From assembly GCF_030269445.1 (NCBI RefSeq), contig NZ_BSTJ01000005.1, forward strand, positions 434,001 to 498,000: 64,000 nucleotides of DNA, read 5' to 3'. Position numbers and translations under genes: made by a program. The first letter of the stretch is position 1. Every line of letters begins with the position of its first letter. The notes under the pieces were generated by a model, which saw only the letters and a program-made list of their open reading frames with translations, had not been told where the DNA came from and did no database searches. This stretch comes from Actinoallomurus iriomotensis. Lineage in GTDB: Bacteria; Actinomycetota; Actinomycetes; Streptosporangiales; Streptosporangiaceae. Of this stretch, positions 7,335-16,248 are shown piece by piece.

Positions 7335-8693
7335 TCACATTCCCGCGATCAACTTGTCGACACGGTCGTCCACCGAGCGGAACGGGTCCTTGCACAGCAC
7401 TGTGCGCTGGGCCTGATCGTTCAGTTTCAGGTGCACCCAGTCCACCGTGAAGTCCCGGCGTTTCTCCTGCGCCCGCCGGATGAACTCCCCGCGCAGCCGC
7501 GCACGGGTCGTCTGCGGTGGCACCGACTTCGCCTCGAAGATCGCCAGATCCCGCGCCACCCGGTCCACCGACCCGCGCCGCTCCAGCAGGTAGTACAGGC
7601 CGCGCCCGCGGTGCACGTCGTGGTACGCCAGGTCCAGCTGCGCCACCCGGGGCGAGCTCAGCGGCAGGTCGTACTTCCGCCGGTACCGCTCGATCAGCTG
7701 GTACTTCGTCACCCAGTCGATCTCCCGCGCCACCAGGTCCAGATCGCCCGTCTCCACGGCGCGCAGGGTCCGCTCCCACAGGTCCAGCACGCGCAGCACC
7801 ACCGGGTCCGCGCCGCGCCGGTCCACGAAGTCACGCGCCTTGTCGAGGTACTCCGACTGGATCTCCAGCGAACTGGCCTCCCGTCCGTTCGCCAGCCGGA
7901 CCTTGCGCCGCCCGGTCATGTCGTGGCTGACCTCGCGGATCGCCCGGATGGGGTTCTCCAGCGTCAGGTCGCGCATCACCACACCGGCCTCGACCATGCG
8001 CAGCACCAGGTCGGTCGCCCCGACCTTGAGCAGCATCGTCGTCTCGCTCATGTTCGAGTCGCCGACGATCACGTGCAGCCGCCGGAACCGCTCCGCGTCC
8101 GCGTGCGGCTCGTCCCGCGTGTTGATGATCGGCCGCGACCGCGTCGTCGCCGACGACACGCCCTCCCAGATGTGCTCCGCGCGCTGGCTCACGCAGTACA
8201 CCGCGCCGCGCGGCGTCTGCAGCACCTTGCCGGCGCCGCAGATGATCTGCCGTGTCACCAGGAACGGGATCAGCACATCGGCCAGCCGGCCGAACTCGCC
8301 GTGCCGTCCCACCAGGTAGTTCTCGTGGCAGCCATAGGAGTTGCCGGCCGAGTCGGTGTTGTTCTTGAAGAGATAGATGTCCCCCGCGATCCCCTCCTCG
8401 CGCAGCCGCCGCTCGGCGTCCACGAGGAGACCCTCGAGGATCCGCTCACCCGCCTTGTCGTGCACGACGAGCTCATCGACGCTGTCACACTCGGGCGTCG
8501 CGTACTCAGGATGACTTCCGACATCGAGGTACAGCCGTGCCCCGTTGCGCAGGAACACGTTGCTGCTACGGCCCCACGACACCACCCGGCGGAACAGGTA
8601 GCGGGCCACCTCGTCGGGTGACAACCGCCGCTGCCCGCGGAAGGTGCACGTAACGCCGTACTCGTTCTCCAACCCGAAGATGCGCCTGTCCAC
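7335..8693 (-). CDS. pafA: Pup--protein ligase PafA
   Basis: PafA uses ATP to activate the C-terminal glutamate of Pup and joins it to lysines of target proteins, marking them for the proteasome. The 452-residue protein has the carboxylate-amine ligase signature: FGLENEYG with the metal-binding Glu9, [20 protein letters not shown] with catalytic Asp57, and the [20 protein letters not shown] nucleotide-binding segment. It lacks the roughly 40-residue insertion seen in Dop, which separates the two paralogues. Its GTG start is preceded by TAGCCT six bases upstream, so it probably has its own leaderless promoter, and a terminator separates it from prcA. Confidence 0.97.
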   Translation of the reverse strand: MDRRIFGLENEYGVTCTFRGQRRLSPDEVARYLFRRVVSWGRSSNVFLRNGARLYLDVGSHPEYATPECDSVDELVVHDKAGERILEGLLVDAERRLREEGIAGDIYLFKNNTDSAGNSYGCHENYLVGRHGEFGRLADVLIPFLVTRQIICGAGKVLQTPRGAVYCVSQRAEHIWEGVSSATTRSRPIINTRDEPHADAERFRRLHVIVGDSNMSETTMLLKVGATDLVLRMVEAGVVMRDLTLENPIRAIREVSHDMTGRRKVRLANGREASSLEIQSEYLDKARDFVDRRGADPVVLRVLDLWERTLRAVETGDLDLVAREIDWVTKYQLIERYRRKYDLPLSSPRVAQLDLAYHDVHRGRGLYYLLERRGSVDRVARDLAIFEAKSVPPQTTRARLRGEFIRRAQEKRRDFTVDWVHLKLNDQAQRTVLCKDPFRSVDDRVDKLIAGM

Positions 8694-8699
8694 ACCGCA

Positions 8700-8705
8700 A
8701 GGCTA
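8700..8705 (-). promoter_or_regulatory. -10 element of a leaderless promoter (pafA)
   Basis: TAGCCT ends six bases before the pafA GTG at 8693 with no Shine-Dalgarno sequence. It gives pafA a promoter separate from prcBA. Confidence 0.45.
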
Positions 8706-8775
8706 TGTGTCAGAGGACCGCAGTTGGTAGAGATCACGCCCGGCTGTACCGGTCACGAAAGCGCCACAACCGGCC

Positions 8776-8845
8776 GCGGATCGGACGAATGACCCCATCC
8801 TTGAGCCCACCGTGACCCCGGCCGGCGCCTTTACATTGTAAATCA
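8776..8845. repeat. Dispersed intergenic repeat, copy 2
   Basis: This copy shares GCGGATCGGACGAATG and GCGCCTTTACATTGTAAATC with the element at 3831-3879, here separated by 26 extra bases. The core TTTACATTGTAAA is a perfect palindrome around one central base. It lies between the prcA terminator and the pafA promoter, so it could be an operator acting on pafA or a REP-like element. Confidence 0.5.
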
Positions 8846-8892
8846 AAAACGACGGCACCCGCCGTGACCTGGGATGATCACGACGGGTGCCG
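8843..8892 (-). terminator. Intrinsic terminator after prcA
   Basis: A 15-bp stem (8853-8867 with 8878-8892) closes a 10-base loop. The single imperfect pair becomes a G-U wobble only in RNA made from the minus strand. The stem is followed by a T-run (TCGTTTTTGATTT) in the minus direction. It ends the prcB-prcA transcript and separates it from pafA. Confidence 0.85.
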
Positions 8893-8900
8893 CCAGGGCC

Positions 8901-9653
8901 TTACTCGCCGGCGTCGCCTTCGTCGCCTTGGGAGGCGCCGCCCTCCGACGCCCCGCCGGCCTGCTCCGCCTCTTCCAGCAACTGCTTGATCCGCGCCGCC
9001 GGCAGCCTGCGGAACAACCGGTGGTCCCGGTTGCGGTCCAGCACCGCCACCTCCAGCTGACCCGCCTCCAGATGCCGGTCCGCGTCCTGCTGCTCCAGCG
9101 CGTGCACCCCGACCCCCAGCGCACGCGCGAGCGGCAGACCCTCCTCGAACCGGTCCTTCAGCGCCGACGCCACCTGGTCGACCTGACCGCCCATCGCGAC
9201 ATAACCCTGCTCGTCGGCGACCGAACCGTCGAACGTCAGCCGGTAGATCTGGTCCGACGCCACGTCCGCGCCCACCTCGGCCACCACGATCTCCACCTCG
9301 AACGGCTTGTTCGACTCGGTGAAGACCGTGCCCAGCGCCGTCGCGTACGCGTTGGCCAGACCCCGCGCCGTGACGTCACGGCGGTCGTACATGTAGCCGT
9401 TCACGTCGGCGTACCGCACGCCCTGCTGCCGGAGATTCTCGAACTCGTTGTACTTGCCGACCGCCGCGAACGCGATCCGGTCGTAGATCTCACTGATCTT
9501 GTGCAGGGCCCGCGACGGGTTGTCCGCCACGAACAGAATGCCGTCGGCGTACTGCAGCACGACCACGCTGCGGCCCCGTGAGATGCCCTTGCGGGCGTAG
9601 TCGGCCTTGTCCTTCATCGCCTGTTCGGGCGACACGTAGAACGGCATGGACAC
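8901..9653 (-). CDS. prcA: 20S proteasome alpha subunit PrcA
   Basis: PrcA forms the two outer seven-membered rings of the bacterial 20S proteasome and gates entry of substrates delivered by Arc/Mpa. The 250-residue protein has the alpha-type N-terminus ([20 protein letters not shown], with the H0 helix absent from beta subunits) and the hydrophobic [22 protein letters not shown] segment, and it lacks a catalytic N-terminal Thr. The C-terminal 40 residues are acidic and Gly/Ala-rich, as is usual in the family. The GTG start at 9653 matches the family N-terminus. It follows prcB by 41 bases and ends at a strong terminator. Confidence 0.97.
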   Translation of the reverse strand: MSMPFYVSPEQAMKDKADYARKGISRGRSVVVLQYADGILFVADNPSRALHKISEIYDRIAFAAVGKYNEFENLRQQGVRYADVNGYMYDRRDVTARGLANAYATALGTVFTESNKPFEVEIVVAEVGADVASDQIYRLTFDGSVADEQGYVAMGGQVDQVASALKDRFEEGLPLARALGVGVHALEQQDADRHLEAGQLEVAVLDRNRDHRLFRRLPAARIKQLLEEAEQAGGASEGGASQGDEGDAGE

Positions 9654-9694
9654 CGGTGGCGTTCCTCACTACTCGATCGTCATTGGTCGGCTGG

Positions 9695-10543
9695 TCATCG
9701 CAACGGCGCGGGCGGGCCGCCGGGAGCGCTCATCCGCCCCTGCACGACCGACTCCACCAGCTCACCGACCCGGCCGTCCGGCATCCGCCGGTAACCGTCC
9801 GCCGTGACCACCGAGATCACCGGGAAGATCCGGCGCGTCAGGTCCGGGCCACCCGTCGCGGAGTCGTCGTCGGCGGCGTCGTACAACGCGTGGATCGAGG
9901 CGAGAACCGCCTCCTCCTCCGACAGATCGGACCGGAAGAGCTTCTTCAGCGCGCCGCGCGCGAACACCGAGCCCGAGCCGATGCTGTGGAACTCGTGCTC
10001 CTCGTAACGGCCGCCGGCCGCGTCATAGCTGAAGATGCGGCCCGCCTCGCGCTCCTCGTCATAGCCCGCGAACAGCGGCACCACCACGAGCCCCTGCAGC
10101 GCCATGCCGAGGTTGCCGCGCACCATCGTCGCGAGCCGGTTGGCCTTGCCCTCCAGCGAGAGCGTGCGGCCCTCCATCTTCTCGTAGTGCTCCAGCTCGA
10201 CCTGGAACAGCCGCACGACCTCCAGGCCGATGCCGGCCGTGCCCGCGATCGCGATCGCGGAGTACTCGTCGGCGCGGAAGACCTTCTCGATGTCACGCTG
10301 CGCGATGACGTTGCCCGCGGTCGCCCGCCGGTCCCCGCCCATCACCACACCGCCCGGGAACGTCACCGACACGATCGTCGTGCCGTGGGGGAAGTGCTCA
10401 CCCGCGGACACGCCCGCCGGCAGCTCCCGGTTCCCCGGCAGCATGTTCGGCGAGTGCACCGCCAGGAACTCGGTGAACGACGAGGGGCTCTGGCTCGCGA
10501 ACGCACCCGGCAGACGCCCCGGCGCGGAACCTTGCGACGTCAC
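9695..10543 (-). CDS. prcB: 20S proteasome beta subunit PrcB (precursor)
   Basis: PrcB forms the inner rings and carries the proteolytic sites. The precursor has 282 residues with a propeptide of about 54 residues; self-cleavage at HG|TTIVSV exposes Thr55 as the nucleophile. The core then shows [16 protein letters not shown], with the conserved Asp and Arg near the active site, and [10 protein letters not shown]. The GTG start at 10543 has AAGGAG four bases upstream. It lies between the endonuclease VII-like gene and prcA, all in one direction with short gaps, so prcB and prcA should be translated in equal amounts from one mRNA. Confidence 0.97.
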   Translation of the reverse strand: MTSQGSAPGRLPGAFASQSPSSFTEFLAVHSPNMLPGNRELPAGVSAGEHFPHGTTIVSVTFPGGVVMGGDRRATAGNVIAQRDIEKVFRADEYSAIAIAGTAGIGLEVVRLFQVELEHYEKMEGRTLSLEGKANRLATMVRGNLGMALQGLVVVPLFAGYDEEREAGRIFSYDAAGGRYEEHEFHSIGSGSVFARGALKKLFRSDLSEEEAVLASIHALYDAADDDSATGGPDLTRRIFPVISVVTADGYRRMPDGRVGELVESVVQGRMSAPGGPPAPLR

Positions 10544-10698
10544 ACGACTCCTTCCACTGACAGCGGACGCGATCGCCCCCGCTAATCAGACCCTACTGTC
10601 AGCGCGCCGTTGCGTGCATGCGTCATGATCCCTCCCCCGTCCGCTCACGGCGAACCCGGCCGAACGCGGATGGATGTGATCGCATGCGAACCGGCCGA

Positions 10699-11883
10699 TC
10701 AGAGAAAGGCATACTCCGCGGGACGCGGCGGCTCGACGGGCCTGGGAGCGTCGTCATGAGGGTCGGAGAGGTCGAGGACGGCGAAGCGCGGCTCGATCGG
10801 CCCGGGGCCGGCCACGTCGACGTCGAACTCCCAGGGGTCCCCGGAGTCGTCACGCGCGAACGCGTGGAGAACGGCGAGGTCATGCCCGCCGACCTGCCCG
10901 ATCTCCCAGCCGGGATCAATCACCGGCCCGTCGCGGCGAGGCCGCACCACGGTCACCTCGAACCGCCCGTCCGGCCCCCGTCGCAGCCCCGACAGCCCAC
11001 CGGTGAGGTACTCGATCGCCCGCCGTAGCAGCCACGGGTTGTCATCGAGCTGCCCCATCCCACTATTGCAATTCCCGCAGAGGATCCCACGCACCGCGCC
11101 GCCGTTCACGTGGTCGTGGTCGACCACCGTCGGCGACGCCACGCGGCAGACGGGACACCGACCCCGCTGCTGCTCGACCAGCCGCTCGATCTCGTCCTCG
11201 CCGATCCCGTAGCGCCGGAAAAGGTGGGCCTCGCGATGGCTCGTCCCTCTTCCGCGGGCCGTACGGCGCGCCGCCGGGCCCGCGGAAGTGGATGTTCGCT
11301 CCAGGTAGTCCACCGCCTCGCGGATGACCGCTGGACCGTCCCTGAACTGCCCCAGGGCTCCGTTACACGAGAAACAGATCAACCCCCGCACCTCGCCTGT
11401 CGCATGATCATGATCAACATGCAACGAGCGGGCGCGGAGGCAAATGAGACAAACGCTCGCCTGACCGTCGATGATCTCCGCTACCTCATCTTCGGTGAGA
11501 CCGTAACGATACTTGAGGAGGTAGCTCCTCTCGCTGCCGTGATTCTTCACCTTGTTGGCGACCGTCAGACGGTTGTGACAGGGCCGACAGTAAGTGGCGA
11601 GGCCATCTTTCTTCGACCGGTTACTCCCAAAGGCCGACAAGGGACGGATCTCGTCACATTGGGGGCAGTAACGCAATCCTTCCGGCACCTCCGGCCGCTC
11701 GCGCACCTGCTTTCCGCGTTCGGCCATCCGCTTGCGATAGCTCGCCTTGGAACGACGCCGGAAACATTCCTTGCAGTACTGCGCGAGACCGTCGGCCCGA
11801 CGCTTGTTACGCCCGTACTCCGCTGCGTTCTTTTCTAAGCCCCAGTCCGGACACACTTTCCGCGATGGGAGTAAACCGGACAA
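10699..11883 (-). CDS. Tandem endonuclease VII-like HNH protein
   Basis: This 394-residue protein has two zinc-ribbon segments (about residues 11-42 and 72-104) followed by two endonuclease VII (His-Me finger) domains at about 125-195 and 220-290. Each nuclease domain has a CxxC pair, a DHDH core (LHVDHDHATG; VVDHDHVNG) and a second C-x-x-C (CFSCNGALG; CGNCNSGMG). Phage T4 endonuclease VII resolves branched DNA. In the first zinc ribbon the expected CPDC is CPDW, so one metal ligand is lost; the second is intact. The TTG start lies 6 bases after pup and is preceded by GGGGGAG, so it is probably coupled to pup. A nuclease gene between pup and prcB is, I believe, common in actinomycetes, but its role is unknown. 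Confidence 0.88.
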   Translation of the reverse strand: MSGLLPSRKVCPDWGLEKNAAEYGRNKRRADGLAQYCKECFRRRSKASYRKRMAERGKQVRERPEVPEGLRYCPQCDEIRPLSAFGSNRSKKDGLATYCRPCHNRLTVANKVKNHGSERSYLLKYRYGLTEDEVAEIIDGQASVCLICLRARSLHVDHDHATGEVRGLICFSCNGALGQFRDGPAVIREAVDYLERTSTSAGPAARRTARGRGTSHREAHLFRRYGIGEDEIERLVEQQRGRCPVCRVASPTVVDHDHVNGGAVRGILCGNCNSGMGQLDDNPWLLRRAIEYLTGGLSGLRRGPDGRFEVTVVRPRRDGPVIDPGWEIGQVGGHDLAVLHAFARDDSGDPWEFDVDVAGPGPIEPRFAVLDLSDPHDDAPRPVEPPRPAEYAFL

Positions 11884-11889
11884 TTGCTG

Positions 11890-12099
11890 TCACTCTCCCC
11901 CTTTTTGGACGTAGCTCCTGACGAACTCCTCTGCGTTCTCTTCGAGGACCTCGTCTATTTCGTCCAGAATGGCGTCGACGTCGTCCGTGAGCTTCTCGTT
12001 GCGTTCCTGGACGTCTTCGCTGGGGGCGGTCTGGGTCTCGTCGACCTCTTCCTCGCGCCGGGTCGTCTGCCGCTGCCCGCCGGTGTCCCTCGTCGCCAT
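11890..12099 (-). CDS. pup: Prokaryotic ubiquitin-like protein Pup (Glu-terminated)
   Basis: Pup is the 69-residue disordered protein tag of the bacterial proteasome system. It has the acidic N-terminal half, the coiled-coil-forming C-terminal region that binds Arc/Mpa (DDVDAILDEIDEVLEENAEE) and the terminus SYVQKGGE. The last codon is GAG, so Pup is made with the C-terminal Glu that PafA needs and does not require Dop to deamidate a Gln. The ATG at 12099 is set by a GGAGTGGAGG ribosome binding site and the family N-terminus; the frame to 12165 extends into the promoter. Downstream is the endonuclease VII-like gene, upstream dop. Confidence 0.96.
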   Translation of the reverse strand: MATRDTGGQRQTTRREEEVDETQTAPSEDVQERNEKLTDDVDAILDEIDEVLEENAEEFVRSYVQKGGE

Positions 12100-12130
12100 G
12101 CTGCGCCTCCACTCCTGCCGAGAGACCTCG

Positions 12131-12153
12131 ACTCTATCGTCGCCCGCCGACAA
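12131..12153 (-). promoter_or_regulatory. PafBC-type (RecA-independent) promoter of pup
   Basis: On the minus strand TTGTCGGCG, eight bases, then TAGAGT match the mycobacterial RecA-independent promoter consensus TTGTCRRTG-N8-TAnnnT with one mismatch and exact spacing. TAGAGT would be the -10, which places transcription start about 22 bases before the pup ATG. In mycobacteria PafBC reads the TTGTC block (-26 element). Regulation here is inferred from the match and from pafB and pafC in the same locus. Confidence 0.5.
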
Positions 12154-12310
12154 CCAGTGGATCACTCACCGTGTCCCACCGTGGTCGGCGATCGGTCTCA
12201 TGACGGCGTTATCACCACCGGCGATCCCTGCGAAACGGTCATACCGGTCACGACTGTGCATTGATCGACAGCGGGCCGCCGGACCGGCGCGTTCTGGGGC
12301 CCTCTGGGCG

Positions 12311-13825
12311 CTACTCCCCCGTCAGGGCGGTCACCAGGTCCGAGGCCGTACGGCAGCGGTCCAGGAGGGCGCCCACGTGCGCCTTGGTGCCCCTCAGCGG
12401 CTCCAGGGTCGGCACCCGCTGCAGCGACTCGCGGCCCGGGACGTCGAAGATGACGGAGTCCCACGACGCCGCGGCCACCGAGTCGGCGTACTGCCGCAGG
12501 CACCGGCCGCGGAAGTACGCGCGCGTGTCCTCGGGCGGGTCCTCGATGGCGGCGTCGACCTCGGCGTCGGTGGTGATGCGCTTCATGCGGCCGCGCGCGA
12601 CGAGGCGGTTGTACAGGCCCCGGTCCGGGCGTACGTCGGAGTACTGCAGGTCGACCAGTTGGAGACGCGGGTGGGACCAGTCGAGGCCGTCGCGGCTGCG
12701 GTAGCCCTCCAGCAGTTCGAGCTTGGCGACCCAGTCGAGCTCGCTCGACAGCTGCATGGGGTCCTCGCCGAGGCGGTGCAGGACCGACTCCCAGCGGTCC
12801 AGGATCTCGGTGGTCGGCTCGTCGACGTCGGCGCCGAAGCGGTCCTCGACGTACTTGCGGGACTGCTCCAGGTACTCCATCTGCAGCTGCACGGCGGTCA
12901 TCTTGCGGCCGTCGCGAAGGGTCAGCAGGTGTTTGCAGGACGGGTCGTGGGAGACGGCGCGCAGGGTCGCTACCGGCATGTCGACGGACAGGTCGACGGT
13001 GAGGAAGCCGTCTTCGATCATGGCGAGCACGAGGCCGGTCGTGCCGAGCTTGAGGAAGGTGGAGACCTCGCTCATGTTGGCGTCGCCGATGATGACATGG
13101 AGCCTGCGGTACTTCTCCGGGTCCGCGTGAGGTTCGTCACGCGTGTTGATGATGGGGCGCTTGAGAGTCGTCTCGAGGCCCACCTCGACCTCGAAGAAGT
13201 CGGCGCGCTGGCTGATCTGGAAGCCGTCGGTGCGGCCGTCGACGCCGATGCCGACGCGGCCGGCGCCGCAGACGACCTGGCGGGTCACGAAGAACGGGGT
13301 GAGGTGGCGGACGATCTCCGAGAAGGCGGTCTCCCGCTTCATCAGGTAGTTCTCGTGGCAGCCGTACGAGGCGCCCTTGTTGTCGGTGTTGTTCTTGTAC
13401 AGCTGGATGGGCTGGGTGCCGGGCACCTGGGCGGCGCGGCGGGCGGCGTCGGCCATGACGCGCTCTCCGGCCTTGTCCCAGATCACGGCGTCGCGCGGGT
13501 TGGTGCACTCGGGGGTGGAGTACTCCGGGTGCGCGTGGTCGACGTAGAGGCGCGCGCCGTTCGTGAGGATGACGTTGGCCAGCCCGAGATCCTCGTCGGT
13601 GAGCTGGGTGGGGTCGGCGACCTCGCGTGCGAGGTCGAACCCGCGGGCGTCCCGCAGGGGGTTCTCCTCCTCGAAGTCCCACCGTGCCCGCCTGGCCTTG
13701 GCCGCCGATGCCGCGAGGTAGGCGTTGACGACCTGTGAGGAGGTCACCATCGCGTTGGCCCCCGGCTGACCGGGCACGGAAATGCCGTATTCGGTCTCGA
13801 TTCCCATTACCCGCCGCACGCTCAT
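12311..13825 (-). CDS. dop: Depupylase Dop
   Basis: Dop is the PafA paralogue that removes Pup from proteins and, in species with Gln-ended Pup, deamidates it. The 504-residue protein has GIETEYG near the N-terminus (Glu10), the Dop-specific insertion of about 40 residues (roughly 41-80, [19 protein letters not shown]), the catalytic region [18 protein letters not shown] with Asp96, and [19 protein letters not shown]. Because Pup here already ends in Glu, depupylation is its likely main job. The ATG start lies seven bases after TAGGCT, so the mRNA is probably leaderless. It is separated from arc by a stem-loop and lies 211 bases before pup. Confidence 0.97.
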   Translation of the reverse strand: MSVRRVMGIETEYGISVPGQPGANAMVTSSQVVNAYLAASAAKARRARWDFEEENPLRDARGFDLAREVADPTQLTDEDLGLANVILTNGARLYVDHAHPEYSTPECTNPRDAVIWDKAGERVMADAARRAAQVPGTQPIQLYKNNTDNKGASYGCHENYLMKRETAFSEIVRHLTPFFVTRQVVCGAGRVGIGVDGRTDGFQISQRADFFEVEVGLETTLKRPIINTRDEPHADPEKYRRLHVIIGDANMSEVSTFLKLGTTGLVLAMIEDGFLTVDLSVDMPVATLRAVSHDPSCKHLLTLRDGRKMTAVQLQMEYLEQSRKYVEDRFGADVDEPTTEILDRWESVLHRLGEDPMQLSSELDWVAKLELLEGYRSRDGLDWSHPRLQLVDLQYSDVRPDRGLYNRLVARGRMKRITTDAEVDAAIEDPPEDTRAYFRGRCLRQYADSVAAASWDSVIFDVPGRESLQRVPTLEPLRGTKAHVGALLDRCRTASDLVTALTGE

Positions 13826-13832
13826 AGACCTG

Positions 13833-13838
13833 AGCCTA
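13833..13838 (-). promoter_or_regulatory. -10 element of a leaderless promoter (dop)
   Basis: TAGGCT ends seven bases before the dop ATG at 13825; there is no ribosome binding site between them. Confidence 0.45.
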
Positions 13839-14114
13839 ATGCGCGATCGCCGTGCTCTTGCGAGGCGCGGCGGGATCGTGACCCGATTCGCCTTGTGGGG
13901 ACGGGCTCAGGAGGGGTTCGAACGAGATGGCGGGGTGTGCTTCGGGGCGACGGCGTCCTCATGGCCGTTCCAGGTCAGGGTAAAGACCCGGCAACCGGAG
14001 CGGGGGACGTCGGTGGTGCTCGGGTATATCTCCCCCGAGGTGGAGTTCACCGGAGATCTGTGGTCGACGCGGCACGCGAAGTGGTTCGGGCGCCCGTACG
14101 GCGGAACCGGCGCC
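13839..14114. other. Gap between arc and dop without a convincing gene
   Basis: This stretch upstream of the dop -10 element holds only a plus-strand frame with weak third-position GC and no ribosome binding site; it would run into the arc stem-loop and stop codon. I see no RNA gene or repeat. It probably holds the dop upstream promoter region. Confidence 0.4.
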
Positions 14115-14151
14115 GTCGCGGGCGGCCGGCGTGGTGCCGGCCGCCCGCGAC
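14115..14151 (-). terminator. Stem-loop after arc
   Basis: A perfect 16-bp GC-rich stem (14115-14130 with 14136-14151) closes a 5-base loop eight bases beyond the arc stop codon. No T-run follows, so it may stop transcription weakly or protect the arc mRNA 3' end. Confidence 0.6.
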
Positions 14152-14158
14152 GAGCGGT

Positions 14159-15922
14159 TTACAGGTACTGACCGGTGTTGGCGACCGTGTCGATGGAACG
14201 GCCGGCCTCGGTGCCCTGCTTGCCGGAGACGAGCGTGCGGATGTAGACGATCCGTTCGCCCTTCTTGCCGGAGATGCGGGCCCAGTCGTCGGGGTTGGTG
14301 GTGTTGGGCAGGTCCTCGTTCTCGCTGAACTCGTCGACGCAGGCGGCGAGCAGGTGGTTGACCCGCAGGCCCTTCTGCCCGCTGTCGAGGAAGTCCTTGA
14401 TGGCCATCTTCTTGGCCCGGTCGACGATGTTCTGGATCATCGCGCCGGAGTTGAAGTCCTTGAAGTAGAGGACTTCCTTGTCACCGTTGGCGTAGGTCAC
14501 CTCGAGGAAGCGGTTCTCCTCGCTCTCGGTGTACATCCGCTCGACGACCCGCTGGATCATGCCGTCGACCGTGGCCTCGGCCGAGCCGTCGTGTTCCTTG
14601 ACGTCGTCGGGGTGGAGGGGAAGTCCGGTGAGGATGTACTTGGAGAAGATGTCCTTGGCCGCCTCGGCGTCGGGACGTTCGATCTTTATCTTCACGTCGA
14701 GGCGCCCGGGCCGGAGGATCGCCGGGTCGATCATGTCCTCGCGGTTGGAGGCGCCGATGACGATGACGTTCTCCAGGCCTTCGACGCCGTCGATCTCCGA
14801 GAGCAGCTGCGGCACGATCGTGTTCTCGACGTCGGAGGAGACTCCGGATCCGCGGGTGCGGAAGATGGAGTCCATCTCGTCGAAGAAGACGATGACCGGG
14901 GTGCCCGCGGAGGCCTTCTCGCGTGCGCGCTGGAAGACCAGCCGGATGTGGCGTTCGGTCTCGCCGACGTACTTGTTGAGGAGTTCGGGTCCCTTGATGT
15001 TGAGGAAGAAGCTCTTGCCCTCGGCGCCGGTCTTCTCCGCGACCTGTTTGGCCAGGGAGTTGGCGACGGCCTTGGCGATGAGGGTCTTGCCGCAGCCGGG
15101 CGGACCGTAGAGCAGGACGCCCTTGGGCGGGCGGAGCTGGTGTTCGCGGAAGAGGTCGGCGTGGAGGTAGGGCAGCTCGACGGCGTCGCGGATCTGTTCG
15201 ATCTGCGGACCCAGGCCGCCGATCTCCTGGTAGGAGATGTCGGGGACTTCTTCGAGGACGAGTTCTTCGACCTCGGCCTTGTGGATCTTTTCGTAGGCGT
15301 ACCCGGAGCGCGTGTCGAGCATCAGCGAGTCACCGGCGCGCAGGGAGACTCCGCGCAGGGGCTCGGCGAGCTTGACGACGCGTTCCTCGTCGGCGTGCGC
15401 GATGACGAGGGCGCGTTCGCCGTCGGCGAAAACCTCCTTGAGCATCACGACTTCGCCCTGGGTCTCGAAGTCGAGGGCGGCGACGACGTTGAGCGCCTCG
15501 TTGAGCATGACCTCCTGGCCACGCTGCAACTCCTCGATCTCGATACCCGGGCTGACGTTCACCCGCAGCTTGCGTCCGCCGGTGAAGATGTCGACCGTGC
15601 CGTCCTCGCGCGCGGCGAGGAACGTTCCGAAGGCGGATGGCGGCTGCGCGAGGCGGTCGACTTCCTCCTTCAGTGCGATGATCTGCTCTCGGGCTTCCTT
15701 GAGAGTCGCCACGAGGCGTTCGTTCTGGCCCGTAACCGCGGCCAGGCTTGCCTGCGCCTCATGTAGGCGTTCTTCGAGTACACGTACTTGTCGGGGGGAT
15801 TCCGCGAGCTTTCGGCGCAGCACGGAGATCTCCTCCTCGAGGAAGGAGACCTGCGTCTGGAGGTCGCGGACCTCCTTTTCGTGCTGCGCCTTACGCGCCC
15901 CGGCATCGTCACGAGCGGCCAC
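14159..15922 (-). CDS. arc: Proteasome-associated AAA ATPase Arc/Mpa
   Basis: Arc (Mpa in mycobacteria) is the hexameric ring ATPase that binds Pup, unfolds the tagged protein and feeds it into the 20S core. The 587-residue protein has an N-terminal coiled coil (about 10-90) that binds Pup, two OB-fold segments (about 95-225), and an AAA domain with Walker A GPPGCGKT (273-280), the pore loop KYVG, Walker B VIVFFDE and a sensor region. It ends in GQYL, the motif that docks on the alpha ring. I chose GTG 15922, eight bases after AGGAGG; the GTG at 15931 abuts that ribosome binding site. Confidence 0.96.
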   Translation of the reverse strand: MAARDDAGARKAQHEKEVRDLQTQVSFLEEEISVLRRKLAESPRQVRVLEERLHEAQASLAAVTGQNERLVATLKEAREQIIALKEEVDRLAQPPSAFGTFLAAREDGTVDIFTGGRKLRVNVSPGIEIEELQRGQEVMLNEALNVVAALDFETQGEVVMLKEVFADGERALVIAHADEERVVKLAEPLRGVSLRAGDSLMLDTRSGYAYEKIHKAEVEELVLEEVPDISYQEIGGLGPQIEQIRDAVELPYLHADLFREHQLRPPKGVLLYGPPGCGKTLIAKAVANSLAKQVAEKTGAEGKSFFLNIKGPELLNKYVGETERHIRLVFQRAREKASAGTPVIVFFDEMDSIFRTRGSGVSSDVENTIVPQLLSEIDGVEGLENVIVIGASNREDMIDPAILRPGRLDVKIKIERPDAEAAKDIFSKYILTGLPLHPDDVKEHDGSAEATVDGMIQRVVERMYTESEENRFLEVTYANGDKEVLYFKDFNSGAMIQNIVDRAKKMAIKDFLDSGQKGLRVNHLLAACVDEFSENEDLPNTTNPDDWARISGKKGERIVYIRTLVSGKQGTEAGRSIDTVANTGQYL

Positions 15923-16094
15923 GCTCGTCACCTCCTCAGGCAGAGACGACGACCTAACTGAAACCCTACCTATCCGGAGCGCCTCCGTAACATGGCCAAC
16001 GGGTACTCGTGTCGTGGCGGGGTGGCGACGAGGTGCGGAAATCGGATGCTTTCGCAGGTCGGAGGCCACATGGGGTGGTGACGGCTCCGCTTGC
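15923..16094 (-). promoter_or_regulatory. Promoter region of arc
   Basis: The gap before arc contains TTACGG, 16 bases, then TAGGGT on the minus strand, a plausible -35/-10 pair about 40 bases before the start, followed by the AGGAGG ribosome binding site. No gene is seen in the gap. Confidence 0.35.
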
Positions 16095-16124
16095 GAAAAT
16101 CCGCCGCCGGCCCTTTCCGGCGGC
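16095..16124 (-). terminator. Intrinsic terminator after trmI
   Basis: An 8-bp stem (GCCGCCGG with CCGGCGGC, 16103-16110 and 16117-16124) with a 6-base loop is followed in the minus direction by GGATTTTCG. It lies 125 bases beyond the trmI stop and before the arc promoter. Confidence 0.55.
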
Positions 16125-16248
16125 CACGCCGGACACGTGACCGATACGGGGCGGACACGCGCCTGACACATCGGGCACATAAGGGGGACGCCGAAGCGGC
16201 ACGGACGGGATCCGCGTGGTCACGGTGGGTCAGAGGCCGCGGCCGGGG

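Noticed and set aside
10699-11883. The endonuclease VII-like gene as a phage or mobile-element insertion in the Pup locus
   Set aside because: It is coupled to pup, has ordinary codon use, and no mobile-element genes or repeats flank it; its position is, I believe, conserved in other actinomycetes.
13782-14171. Plus-strand frame of 129 codons between dop and arc
   Set aside because: Third-position GC is low for this genome, there is no ribosome binding site or family likeness, its start overlaps dop, and its end runs through the arc stem-loop and stop codon.
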